Assembly: GCF_947507565.1 (NCBI RefSeq)
Contig: NC_089191.1
Location: 930,001-994,000 of the forward strand
From: Oscarella lobularis
Lineage: Eukaryota; Porifera; Homoscleromorpha; Homosclerophorida; Oscarellidae
DNA: 64,000 bases
Direction: 5' to 3'
Part shown: piece after piece, positions 24,537 to 35,300 of the stretch
How positions within the stretch are numbered: position 1 is the first letter of the stretch
Layout of the letters: every line of letters begins with the position of its first letter
The notes under the pieces: model-generated
Databases searched by the model: none
The model's input: only the letters and a program-made list of their open reading frames with translations
What the model was told of the DNA's origin: nothing
Made by a program: the position numbers and the translations under genes

Positions 24537-25450
24537 CTAAGAATTCTGTTCAGTCGTCGTTGTCGTTGTCGTAGGAACAGACAAATTCCCGGAGGCAAGC
24601 TGAGCCAACCGATCAACTTCCATTTTCCACGTGGGAATCTTCTTCGCCGTCATGTGACGTCTCGCGTGCTTGGCGAGATGATCGCTGCGCATGAAATGCC
24701 GACCGCAGAGCGGACACCCGAAACGCTTCTCGCCCGTGTGAGTTCGCCTGTGACGCGCCAACTCGTCCGAACGAGCGAACTTCTTGTCGCAATTCTCCCA
24801 CTCGCACTTATACGGTTTCTCCCCTATTGAGTTAATATTAACGAATGTTTATTAGGCTGAAGGGGACAAAGGAACCTGTGTGAGTTCTCAGATGCGCTTT
24901 TAGGTGCGAACTCTTGAAATACGTCTTTCCGCAATCTTCGTACGGGCACGCGTGCGAGCGTTCCCGTATATCCGGCGAAGGTGCCGCATCTTTCGAGTCG
25001 CGCCTCGACGGAATGGACATTGAGGCGACCACGCCCCCGTGACGAGGAAAGTAAATTGGGACGAACGGTGTGCCGAATTGGAACATCGTCGTCGTCGTCG
25101 ATGCTGTCGTTGTCACGGGCAACAGGTGCTGACCGGCCGATTGGGGCAATAGAATGGGAACGGGAGGCTAAATTAAATATATATTTATTATTATTATTGA
25201 TTTTTGGATTTTCTTGTGATTTTTCGTCTTACCAGATGTTGTACGGCTGGCTGTGACGTCACCATCGAAGGAGGCGGAGAACCGTTTGCCATTGTGAGAA
25301 GGCCTTCGATTGCCTGTCGATCTTTGTACGAGTCCTAAGGGGAGGGCGGGGAGTGGGTAAGCGAGGGGGTGGCGAGGGGAATACGTATTTGCGTACTGGT
25401 TCGGAATCGGGCGTCGAGGGAGGCGAGAGATCGAGTGTATGCGAGCTCAT
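24537..25450 (-). CDS. Kruppel-like zinc-finger factor, KLF10/11 type
   Basis: Four exons (25385-25450, 25233-25334, 24876-25167, 24537-24823) give 248 residues. There are three C2H2 fingers: [20 protein letters not shown], then [19 protein letters not shown], then [20 protein letters not shown], joined by TGEKP linkers. Finger contact residues are those of KLF/SP factors (GC or CACC boxes). The tail [18 protein letters not shown] is characteristic of KLF10/KLF11 (TIEG). The N-terminus is short and has [13 protein letters not shown] in place of a longer repression region. The finger region is split by an intron within the first TGEKP linker. Confidence 0.88.
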
Positions 25451-25880
25451 CGAGAGAGGCGAGTTCGTCTGAGTAGGTTACGTGCAGAAATGGGCGTTTC
25501 GGGTGTGTGCCCGCGGTTTCGACCAATCAGGGCACATGTATAAAGCGTGGCGCTATTCGGTCGGCCAATAGCAAGGCGGCGTCTTCACGTGAACCGAGAG
25601 AGGGAGTTGCACGTGTACAGAGCGTGCTTCCGGCTTGAGGAAAGCGTGATGGGGCTGATGCAAGCAGACGAGAGGCGTGGCGAGACGCCTACGATTTGCA
25701 TTCACGCGCACAGACGGGTACTGATTGGTACGCAACTCCAAAACTTCTGATGTTCGATCCAACTGTATATGAAATCATCTGTCGCGATGATGGTTATAAT
25801 AGGAAAATATTTCCTAGCGCACTGTACATGTACAAGAGTGTAGCTAACCCAATTAGTAGACGACGTCAGTTGTTGAGGCT
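25451..25880. promoter_or_regulatory. Divergent region, KLF-like and XK-related genes
   Basis: 430 bases between opposite start codons. It includes CCAAT on both strands (gaccaatcagg near 25515 and ggccaatagc near 25563), which would suit NF-Y, encoded next door. Confidence 0.45.
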
Positions 25881-27266
25881 ATGGCTTCCTGTTGGCATTG
25901 GCCCAGCCCGTGGTCCAGAAAGAGACGATTTTTTATGATTGTCGGAATTGCTTTATCTGCCACTGATCTCATATCTGATGCTCTACTAGCAGAAGAATAC
26001 CATCGACTCAACGAGTACAACTTTTTCTACTGGACTCTCGCCTTTCTCGCAGCTCCGGCCTTCATTGCGTCGATGTTCTCCTTCTTTTGGGAAATTGATA
26101 CGATTCGATTAAATAGAAAAAAGCAGCAAGTCGTTGAAGAACAAATGCAAGAGATGCCAACAGAAACGGTGGCGGAGAAAGAAAATGAAAATGAAAGCGA
26201 AACAGAAACAGATGGCGGATATGACGTCAACGAAGGTCCCCAGTTTCCCAGATGGTTCGGGATCGTCGAATTTTTTCTCGGCCCGCTGCGCGATCCGCTC
26301 ACTAGAATAACGCCTCAATTTTTGATCTGGCACTTTCTGCTCCTCGGCGGTTTCTATCGCTCTCTGCGCGGCCTCTTTGCACCGAAACGCTTTCTCGGCG
26401 AAGAGGAGGGCTTGGAGAACATTCGCGACGCGCAATTATTAGGGCTTATAGAGAGCTTTTTAGAAGATGCACCTCAGGCTGTTCTCCAAGTCAGTATCAT
26501 TACGAATAGGGAGGCACTGACGGGACTTCAATTATTCGACGTTGTGACGTCAATACTATCGCTTGCCTGGGCTATCGTCGATTATTTTGACGCTCTGAGA
26601 ACGGTTAACAATCGCGTTCTTCCAAATGCGTTCGTATTGACGCTTTTTGGACAATTGTCCATGTGGATGTGGCGAGTTGGTATGATCGGGTCCCGGATGC
26701 TAGCAATGGCAATTTTTTTCGATGCCTTTGGAGTGTGGTTGGTTTTGATTGCCGGGGTACATTGGGCCGGAATGTTCTGGTGGCTTCTCTATCAGAAAAC
26801 GACGTTCTGTTTCAAAATTACGAATCTAGACGAACCTGACGCACCTCAAAAAACGAAAAACCGAAAATGCAGCGAACTCGTCAAAGAAATCATTTTCGAT
26901 CTCGTCATCGGTGCAGTAGGAATATTCTGCTTCATAAACATGAAGCGAGGACGAACTCGATGGCGTATGACGTCCTATTACGTCATCATGTTCGTGGAAA
27001 ATTCCCTATTGGGAGTACTATGGTACTTCAACATCGAGGAGGCCGATAGGGATGCGTACAAGATAATCGTGCTCTCGCTCGTGTGGATAAGCTTCGTCTA
27101 CGGTCTCCTCTGGCTGTGTGTGTACTACACGTGCGCGCACCCTACGAAGCAATATCACGGCGGCAGCGACGCCGCGCAGAAATTCATTCACTTTGCACTG
27201 CAAACGATCGACAATCGAGTTCGCAAACCGCTTAGTGCCCAAGAAGAACTTCAGGATAATAATTGA
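25881..27266 (+). CDS. XK-related (XKR) membrane protein
   Basis: Single exon, 461 residues. Several hydrophobic spans: IVGIALSATDLISDALLAEE, FFYWTLAFLAAPAFIASMF, LIWHFLLLGGFYRSLRGLF and a C-terminal cluster. The XKR signature is clear: LLGLIESFLEDAPQAVLQVS, followed by LFDVVTSILSLAWAIVDYF. XKR8-type members are caspase-activated lipid scramblases, and XK itself pairs with Kell/VPS13A. I see no obvious caspase site, so the subfamily is open. A Glu-rich loop (EEQMQEMPTETVAEKENENE) lies after the second span. Lack of introns sets it apart from most neighbours. Confidence 0.8.
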   Translation: MASCWHWPSPWSRKRRFFMIVGIALSATDLISDALLAEEYHRLNEYNFFYWTLAFLAAPAFIASMFSFFWEIDTIRLNRKKQQVVEEQMQEMPTETVAEKENENESETETDGGYDVNEGPQFPRWFGIVEFFLGPLRDPLTRITPQFLIWHFLLLGGFYRSLRGLFAPKRFLGEEEGLENIRDAQLLGLIESFLEDAPQAVLQVSIITNREALTGLQLFDVVTSILSLAWAIVDYFDALRTVNNRVLPNAFVLTLFGQLSMWMWRVGMIGSRMLAMAIFFDAFGVWLVLIAGVHWAGMFWWLLYQKTTFCFKITNLDEPDAPQKTKNRKCSELVKEIIFDLVIGAVGIFCFINMKRGRTRWRMTSYYVIMFVENSLLGVLWYFNIEEADRDAYKIIVLSLVWISFVYGLLWLCVYYTCAHPTKQYHGGSDAAQKFIHFALQTIDNRVRKPLSAQEELQDNN

Positions 27267-27619
27267 ATTGTGAGTGTATCGCGTTTCCTAAGCAACGCAC
27301 TAGGATACGTCTTCTACGACTGTAGAAGCTGCAAAAACACATACATATGTATGTATGTCTCAAAATTAAAAATGTTTTTCCACACAATCGTCTCTTTACA
27401 AGCCATAACTGTTATTACGTATCTCCGTCGGAAGTCCCACTCGTTTGGGCACGCCTACTACACTGTTATCTTTTTCTGGGAGCTCTGTGGCGTGGGTGTG
27501 TTCGTGCGATGCACATGTGCGCGCGCAAAAAAATAAATCATTGGAATCCTTAGTTAACAATCAAAAGTGACACTGAAAATTCAGCAAAATAGTCTAAACT
27601 AATCATAAAAAACGCCTCT

Positions 27620-28072
27620 TTACAACAATCGAACCTGAATCAGCAAAACACTTCCGGCGATCCCTAAAACCCCGTATGCACTCGCCGTCGGCGTCGCGAC
27701 GCCGCTATTGCACAAATCCGTTTCACAGCACGATTCGCTGAAGCAGATATCGTTCGCGCACGTCGTCGGTATGGGCTGACAGTCGACTTTCGCCACGCAC
27801 CCTTTTCGCTGCGTAACGATCGTCGTCGCTTTCGTCGTCGTCGTCGACCTCGCTTCGTCGTCGAAACTCGGCGTCGCGTAGTGCTCCGTCCAGCAGACGT
27901 CGCCGCTCGTGCAATTGACGATCGTCTGCGTGGCGTCGCAGTCGGCGCGTCCGGCGCACGCGTAGCAGCGCGACGGACCGGATGCTGCGCGACCGGCGAA
28001 GCCTAATAGGATCGTCGCCGCGACGACAATGCGATGAATGGCGAGCGTCTGGACGCTTCGAGCGTCGCGCAT
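27620..28072 (-). CDS. LU (Ly6/uPAR) three-finger protein, probably GPI-anchored
   Basis: Single exon, 150 residues. A signal peptide (VVAATILLGFAGRAASG) is followed by CYACAGRADC, ten or more cysteines and the family-ending CCETDLCN. A Thr-rich insertion (STTTTKATTIV) sits in finger 2. The C-terminal hydrophobic tail (YGVLGIAGSVLLIQVRLL) fits a GPI-attachment signal. Partners and function cannot be told from sequence. Confidence 0.8.
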   Translation of the reverse strand: MRDARSVQTLAIHRIVVAATILLGFAGRAASGPSRCYACAGRADCDATQTIVNCTSGDVCWTEHYATPSFDDEARSTTTTKATTIVTQRKGCVAKVDCQPIPTTCANDICFSESCCETDLCNSGVATPTASAYGVLGIAGSVLLIQVRLL

Positions 28073-28297
28073 TGTCTATTCTCTTTTGAATCGGATGAGC
28101 GGACGCGTGATGAAGAGGCGATTCGGACGAGATAAGGGAGAATGGACGATTGTTGTTCGTTTACTTTGCGCATGAGCCGTCAACACGTGATGGATTGCGA
28201 TTGGATTAGGAGAACCGCGCCTACGAATTGTAGATAGGATATGCACTAATCGAGTTTTATTCGGATACGGGGGGTTATAGTCAACATCCGCATTTGT

Positions 28298-30133
28298 CTA
28301 TGAAGTCCACTTTCCGACGTTGTCGTACAGCTGCGCGTAGGCAAATAATAAAATTGATTTTTTTCTATTACTGTCTCTTACCATTAGCGACAAATCGGCT
28401 CCTTTCTTCGACAGCCAAGACCACGCCGGTTCCAAATAGAGTCCAAATTTTTTCATAGCTTTCCAAATCGGCAAACTCCACTTATCCCAGTAGAAAGACA
28501 CCCTTGCAAATACCAACCTGAAAGCGCACATCTCTTCGCCTTAATTAAAAAATAAATCATTTTCAGTTCACCTCAGCGTCGGTGCAGCCTTTTCTAATAA
28601 ATGCAACTGCCAAGAAAGTAGCGTGGAAAGAACTGCATAACTAGTGCTATCTGTGCCGAGAAATAAGTAGTGGAAGGGGTGGACAATATGCTCGGCTACG
28701 TACCCTCAAAACTGGGAGATAGGTAGAAGATATCCAAAGAGATGAGGACAGCTAGAAGGATAAGAGAAAGAACAAAGGCAATTCTCGTCCAGCCAAACGA
28801 TCTGGCTTCGTATCGACGCTTGGCTAATTCGCGGTGGAAAAACTAAGGAAACAATCAATAGGATAAACTCATACTCTGTATCAATTACAAGGCAAACATC
28901 TTCGTCTTCGTCCAGCCACGTCTAAAGAGAAATAAAGGAGACACGAAATTAAAATTATTTTTAAAGTCCACCTCAGAGAGTTCATTTTCGAGAAAATAGT
29001 CAACGGCAAATTTAAAAGGTTGCCTTGGCAACTACAAAAAATAAAATAACTCACTGCCCCTCACTTCCTAATAAGGTAACCGCTGCAACCTTGCCACGTA
29101 AATCGCACCAATTATCAAATACATAGTGAAGCAAGACTCTACAAAATATGTGAACAGTCTATCTATGTATGTATTTATTATTGTTCTACCTTGTTTGCTC
29201 GTTTTTACTAGCGTGTAGACTAGTCCACAAGTTGTAGCAATGATCGTCCTCAGTGAGGCAACGAACCAAACAATTGAGAATCTTTTCAATTAAACAATAG
29301 ATAGTATCTTGAAATAGGCTTTTTGACGCAACCTCTTCTCTGTGATTTCCCTTTGCCTCTCTCACGCTAACCAGAAGCGATGTAAAATAATTTCTATATC
29401 GCTTTGACGGTAGCGAATCGAAAAGTAAATGCTACAAGTTTCGATGACGTCAAAAAGAGATAATTATCTGTGCGCCTACTTTGAGTCGAAAATAAATATC
29501 TCTGAATTGATTCGGGCTAATAAAAAATTACGTTAATTAAGTATTTATAAACGTAGAGAGATGTCCGCACTTCTCGTCTAAGGCAAATTTTTGAAGGACA
29601 ATAAAATCTTTCGGATCAACCAAATCGTGGCATTTCTTTTGACTTTTCTCAGCCAATCTAATAAATTGACATGCATGCATCCCCCCCACGTGTATCCCAG
29701 TACTAATACTACTTGATTAGCTTCTTCAAATGCTCAACTATATATGACTTTGCTTCCTCTGAAATTCCCTTAGTGTCAAAGAGCGATAGAACGGACAGAA
29801 GCCAGACTAAAACGCCCCCACAATAAAACCTATTCATATAGAAATCAATAATAATATAACCTTTTAGAGTTGGTCTAGGATCGTCGTCGCTCGTCTGGCC
29901 GACGGCCCAGAGAAGGCTCAATAAAGTCCTCGTATCCTTCACGTGACTTTTCATCAGAGCAACCAACTTAGGAAACAATAAGTGTACATATATAATAAAG
30001 ATATCTTTATCTTGATTACTTCATTTCTATTTTCCTGCACCAAATTCGGATTCGACTGTACGAGAATTTGAAGGAGAAGACGCCAACTGAAGAGCTGATA
30101 ACCTTATGTAAAGAACACGTTTCCCTGTACGAA
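28298..30133 (-). CDS. TMEM214: TMEM214 (5' part lost in assembly gap)
   Basis: About ten minus-strand exons run from the gap edge to a stop at 28298. Matches in order: SWRLLLQILVQSNPNLVQEN, LVALMKSHVKDTRTLLSLLW, AVGQTSDDDPRPTLK, and WLLSVLSLFDTKGISEEAKS. Later come FDSLPSKRYRNYFTSLL and RELAKRRYEARSFGWTRIAF, then a transmembrane stretch VLSLILLAVLISLDIFYLSP and the tail LYDNVGKWTS. TMEM214 is an ER membrane protein implicated in ER-stress apoptosis through procaspase-4 in mammals. The N-terminal third is missing here. Exon limits in 28560-29500 are approximate. Confidence 0.75.
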
Positions 30134-30333
30134 NNNNNNNNNNNNNNNNNNNNNNNNNNNNNNNNNNNNNNNNNNNNNNNNNNNNNNNNNNNNNNNNNNN
30201 NNNNNNNNNNNNNNNNNNNNNNNNNNNNNNNNNNNNNNNNNNNNNNNNNNNNNNNNNNNNNNNNNNNNNNNNNNNNNNNNNNNNNNNNNNNNNNNNNNNN
30301 NNNNNNNNNNNNNNNNNNNNNNNNNNNNNNNNN
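30134..30333. other. Assembly gap of 200 N
   Basis: Exactly 200 N, a conventional size for an unknown gap. It removes the 5' ends of both flanking, divergent genes (TMEM214 and the SLC5 transporter), so the true gap must be larger than 200 bases. Confidence 0.99.
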
Positions 30334-31318
30334 CCAAGGCCTAATCATCCTAGGCGGCCTTCTAACAATCATTATCATTGGTACAGTTGACGTGGGCGGC
30401 TCAGCTCGCGTCTTCGAATTGTGTAACAACGGTTCAAGATTGAATTTTTTCAAGTGAGTTTAGAGAAGTTGCATGTCACGTGTTGTGCTTCACACTGCTC
30501 TCGCTCAGCTTGAATCCAGATCCGAGAGTGAGACAGACGTTTTGGACAGCCGTCGTCGGCGGAACGTTTTCGACTCTGCCTGTTCTAGCCGTTGGACAGA
30601 CGTCCGTGCAACGACTCCTAACCGCTAAAACTCTCAAATTGGCGCAGCGGTATACGCGCAGATGTGCCCTGGTTTTGAATTCACTCGATTGAACGCGCTT
30701 TAGATCCATGTGGATCACTTTTCCTTCAATGATGACGGCTACAACGCTCAGCTCTTTCACTGGATTGGTTATCTATGCGTACTATAGGCAGATCGATTGC
30801 GATCCGGTCACATCAGGTAGAATAAGGAAGAACGACGAGGTAGTACTGTACATATCTTAATTAATTATTTAATTGACGATAATTTTAGATTGTACCTCTA
30901 TTTATAATGGATACTTTAAGCAAAGCTTACGGCATACCCGGATTGTTTCTTTCGTGCGTTGCAGCCGGAACTTTGAGGTGAGAGATCCGTTTGTCTGTCA
31001 ATTTTTTAAATTTAACTGCATTCTAAATTTAGTACGATATCTTCGAATTTAAATTCAATGGCCGCTGTAACTCTCGAAGATTACGTCAAACGACTCAAAC
31101 TGTTTCGCTTGAAGCCGGGGGAGTCGAAGTTGTCCGAGTCGAAGGCGACGCTCGTGTCTCGGTCTCTAGGTGAGCCGTTCGAATTAGCTGATCAAATCAT
31201 TATCAGATCATCCGCCTAGCCTTCTGCTACGGCGTACTAGTGATAGCGCTCTCCTTCGGTTTCTCCTTTCTCTCCAATACACATCTAATAGATGTAAGGT
31301 GCAGAGGGGAGTCGTAGC

Positions 31319-31352
<34 letters not shown>

Positions 31353-32158
31353 CGCTTATTTATCCTCGAATTGATAGGCTGCCCTAAGTGTTTTCGGTGC
31401 CACGGGGGGACCGCTTCTCGGCATATTTACCCTAGGCATGCTAAGCAGAAGAGCCAATCGACAAGTAATTGTCTCCTAATTTTGATTTTCGCGGGTCTGG
31501 ACACTTTTCTTTTCGCAGGGAGGTCTGATTGGTTTTCTTTTTGGCGCTCTTTTTGCGTGTACGATCTGCATTGGAGCGCAGATTCAGCCGAATCCTCGTT
31601 CCACTAAACTTTTTCATAATTTCACAGACAGATGCAATTTTACATTGCCCGCGTCAAATTCTACTTCCGCTTCTACGAATTCGTAAGCGATTCATCGATA
31701 TTTCTTTCACGGAAAACAACTTTTGACTTTCTTTTAGGAGTAATTTTTTGTTTAGTTTGTCGTACATGTGGTACGGATTGATCGGTTTCACGTTGACGTT
31801 TGCCTTCGGCTGGGCGACGAGTCTCCTATGGAAATCGGATCGCGTCGTGGAAAAACGTCTTCTGGCCTTTCAAGGCAAGCGGTCGAAAAAGGAAAATTAC
31901 GATGAAATTGAGGTGAGCGTCGGTCTTACCGTAGCAATGCCGAAAAGAGGGCCCCCCCAAAATCCTAAGCCAAAGAGACACTGCTTTCTTTTGTTTTTTA
32001 ACCTATCTGAGACGTCTTCCTTGCTACCGGTTAGGCTGACAGTCTTCTTGGTACCGTTATAGGAAGAGAGCGACGTTTTGACGGAAGATACGGCGGACAG
32101 CGAACGGGAACCGGTCTTGCCTGCCACTAATGACTACGCTGAAGAATCGGAATTATGA
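30334..32158 (+). CDS. SLC5-family Na+-coupled transporter (5' partial)
   Basis: Exons 30334-30453, 30509-30649, 30704-30839, 30889-30977, 31033-31169, 31220-31293, 31378-31464, 31519-31682, 31738-31912 and 32063-32158 join in phase. Sequence: LGGLLTIIIIGTVDVGG, FFNLNPDPRVRQTFWTAVVG, VGQTSVQRLLTAKTLKLAQR, GLFLSCVAAGTLSTISSNLN and SMAAVTLEDYVK. This fits the second half of the LeuT-fold core in the SLC5A6/A8/A12 group (multivitamin or monocarboxylate carriers). A glycosylated loop (HNFTDRCNFTLPASNSTSAS) precedes the last membrane span and an acidic cytosolic tail. The substrate cannot be assigned. The Na2-site part of TM1 lies in the gap. Confidence 0.85.
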
Positions 32159-32393
32159 GAACTCCCCGAAGCACCGCTATATCTATATGTATAATATTTC
32201 CAGTCTAAGATCTTGGAGGTATGTGTATGTGCCAGGGTCAGGGCCCGGGTCCCGGGTCGAATACACTCCCAAACCTTTTTAGCATTCCCAGCAACCAATC
32301 ACGGTGTCGTGGCGTGGTGCGCTCACGTGATACAGATCTTGTGCTCCTTTTCTCCGCCGTAGCAACTGCTGTCTGGACCTAAGTTCTGAGGTC

Positions 32394-35300
32394 ATGCTTC
32401 GAACGACCTCAATCTTGGTCACAGTTTGCTGCCTTCTCGGTAACGCTGTCATCTAACCGTCTTATTCAAAGATACATATTCATTTGCTTGCTCGTGTTAA
32501 GGTGGCTACGTTCGGCGTGTATCTTCCGTTCCGGGCGCCGTCGCTTGCTCGCAAAGCGATTTCGTGTGCACAAGCGGAGGCTGCGTTGACGGCTCAAAGC
32601 GGTGCAACGGAATCATCGATTGCAACGACGAATCGGATGAAAACTGCTGTAAGTATATGTCAATTGTGTTGTAGACCGAGAAGGCTGTTCTGTCTGATAC
32701 GTTTAGCCGTCTAGAGTCAAGTTTCGCGTGTTTTCTTGCGACGTGTTTCTGTTCACTTTCGTCCCACGCGTTTTATTCGCCTTTCGTGTCTTGTGTGACG
32801 CTTTCTGTTTGTCGTGCACACAAGGCGAAAGGCGCTTCTGTGCTTGATTCGCCTTATACGAACGCTACTACTTCATAATTAGCTTAAAAATCGATTGATT
32901 ATTGATTAAATTTTAACGTGAAGCTTCCCTTGTCTTTTTTAGGCAATCAAAATAGCAACGCCGGAAAAGAATTTGTCTTCGGTTTCCTTCCCAATTACAA
33001 CAGCGTGCCGAACCTCGTTCTCTTTCTGACAGCGTCCGAAGACCTGAACTACACCATCACATGCCCCGGTGTATTCTTCGCGAAGTCCGGCTTTCTCCAC
33101 GCCAATGCACTGGTCAGCGAGGTCGTCCCAGGCGCTTCCGTAATGCCGGTGGGTAAAGGAAAAAACGGATTTGTCGTTACAGCCACGGAGGATTTAGTCG
33201 TCTACGGTCTCAACCAAGTTCGCTATACGACCGACGCCTTTCTCGCCTTGCCGAGTTACATCCAGCGTTTCGAATACGTCGTCGCTTCGTACGGCGGACG
33301 TCCCGGCAGCTCGGTCGGAGTCGTCGCAATTGAAGATTCGACGACGGTAACGTTGTTGCCGTCCGTCACATTGAGCGGCGGCGGCTTCAGCTACTCTTCC
33401 GGCCGCAATCACACGATTCAAATGCAACGGCTCGACACGCTCGTTCTCAAAGGAACCGACGTGACCGGCACGCGCGTCTTTTCCGACAAGATTATCACCG
33501 TATTCGGCGGACACGATTGCGTCAACGTGCCTAGCTCCAAGACCGCCTGCGATCACATCGTCGAACAGATGCCGCCGGTGACGACGTTGGGAAAACGTTA
33601 TGCGGTCGCGCCGCTCGCTACGCGAACGGCGGGCGACGTGTATCGCGTCGTTGCGGCGCGCGACGGAACGGACGTTTTCGTGAACGGAAACGCGAATAAG
33701 AGAGGCATGTCGGCGGGGACCTATTACGAGTTCGAAGGATCGTCGTCGTCCTATTTGTCGATCGAGATGTCGAAGCCCGCGCTACTCGTTCAGTTCTCCA
33801 AAGGCAGTAGCGCCGATCGCGTGCTCTCCGATCCCTTCATGATGATCATTCCGCCTATTGAACAATATCGCTTCAGTTACACTATCAGCACGCCGGCCAG
33901 CTCTCCCGTTTCGTTTTCCAGCTACGTAGGAATTATCGTGGATTCGGGAGAAGAATCGGGAATTCGTCTTGACGGCGTCACTCTTCCCTCGCCGACTATT
34001 TGGAACGACATTCCCGGTCAGAAACTCAAAGGGACGACTATAAGTATTGTAACCGGTGCTCACACGGTTCAACACGTGTCGCCTATTGTCAAATTCGGTT
34101 TAACCGTCTACGGATTTGCTTCGTACGATTCGTACGGATATCCGGGGGGACTTCAGCTTCAGGCCGAGTGCTCAGTGAAACCGTCATCAAGCGGTATGTA
34201 AAGCGATCTTGTGCTGTAAAACTAGAGGAGGTGAAGTGTGTAGGAAAATCACACTGTACCACACATAAAGTAGGTAGCCTCATTACCACTCCAAGAACGA
34301 TCATTTCATTGATCGATAAGGACTGCACCTCGCCTCTTTTAATAGAAAGTGTTTCCCCTCTCCTTATGCAGCATTATGAGATATTTCTAAATGTAATTTT
34401 ATCATTTTTCTAGACATTAACGAGTGTGCTCCGAACAATGGCAGCGGTCCGTGCCAGCACTTCTGCACAAATACATTCGGCTCGTTTCAATGCTCCTGTC
34501 GCGACGGATTTCTCCTCGAACCGGATCTTCGCTCGTGCGGCCGCTCGCTGCTACCGTGCTCGTGCAAGAACAAGGGAATTTGCCGCAAGGGCGGCTTCTG
34601 CGAGTGTCGTCCGGGCTGGGGCGGCTACGACTGCTCCGAACCGCAATGCCACCTACAGAATCTCTGCAGCGGACGCGGAAAATGCGTCGCGCCGAACAAG
34701 TGTCGCTGCAACGCGGGTTGGACGGGTTTCGCCTGTTCGGTCGACAAATGTCCGCAGTATCGCACCTGTTCGTCGTGCGCCGCCGTTCCCCAGTGCGGCT
34801 GGTGCGACTCGAGTCGGCGATGCATGCGCGGCGACGGGAACGGACCGAGAAGTCAGCTCGTCCAATGCGCCGCTTGGTTTCCCTACGCCTGCGTGGCCGT
34901 CGTGAGCGGACAAGGAAACTGGCCCATCCTGAGTCGATTTTCGGGGCGAATCAAAATCATAAACTGCGATTGGCCGTGCCGCTTGTTGGCCGGGCGACGT
35001 CGCGGTAATTCGGTCAACGTTATCGGTAGCGACGCCTGGTGCAGTCGTCGTCGACGGGCCTGTCTCGACTACTACGGATGCTTTGTTTCGTCGATTGCCG
35101 TTCAGTGCTCCTCTTCGGGGAGACGTGCCGTCGCCTGTCGCGTTTTCTCGGAGAGCAGTTGCTCCGCCGGACGACCGCTTGCAAGTCTTCCCGCTTTGCC
35201 TTCGCCAACGAAAGCGCCACCTGTTCCTATGACGCCTACTCCGGTATCGATTCCAGGTGCCCTCGGTCCAATAATAATCAACGGTATGATTAATTAATTA

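Noticed and set aside
26160..26230. Possible caspase site in the XK-related protein
   Set aside because: The acidic stretch lacks a convincing DxxD followed by a small residue; not claimed.
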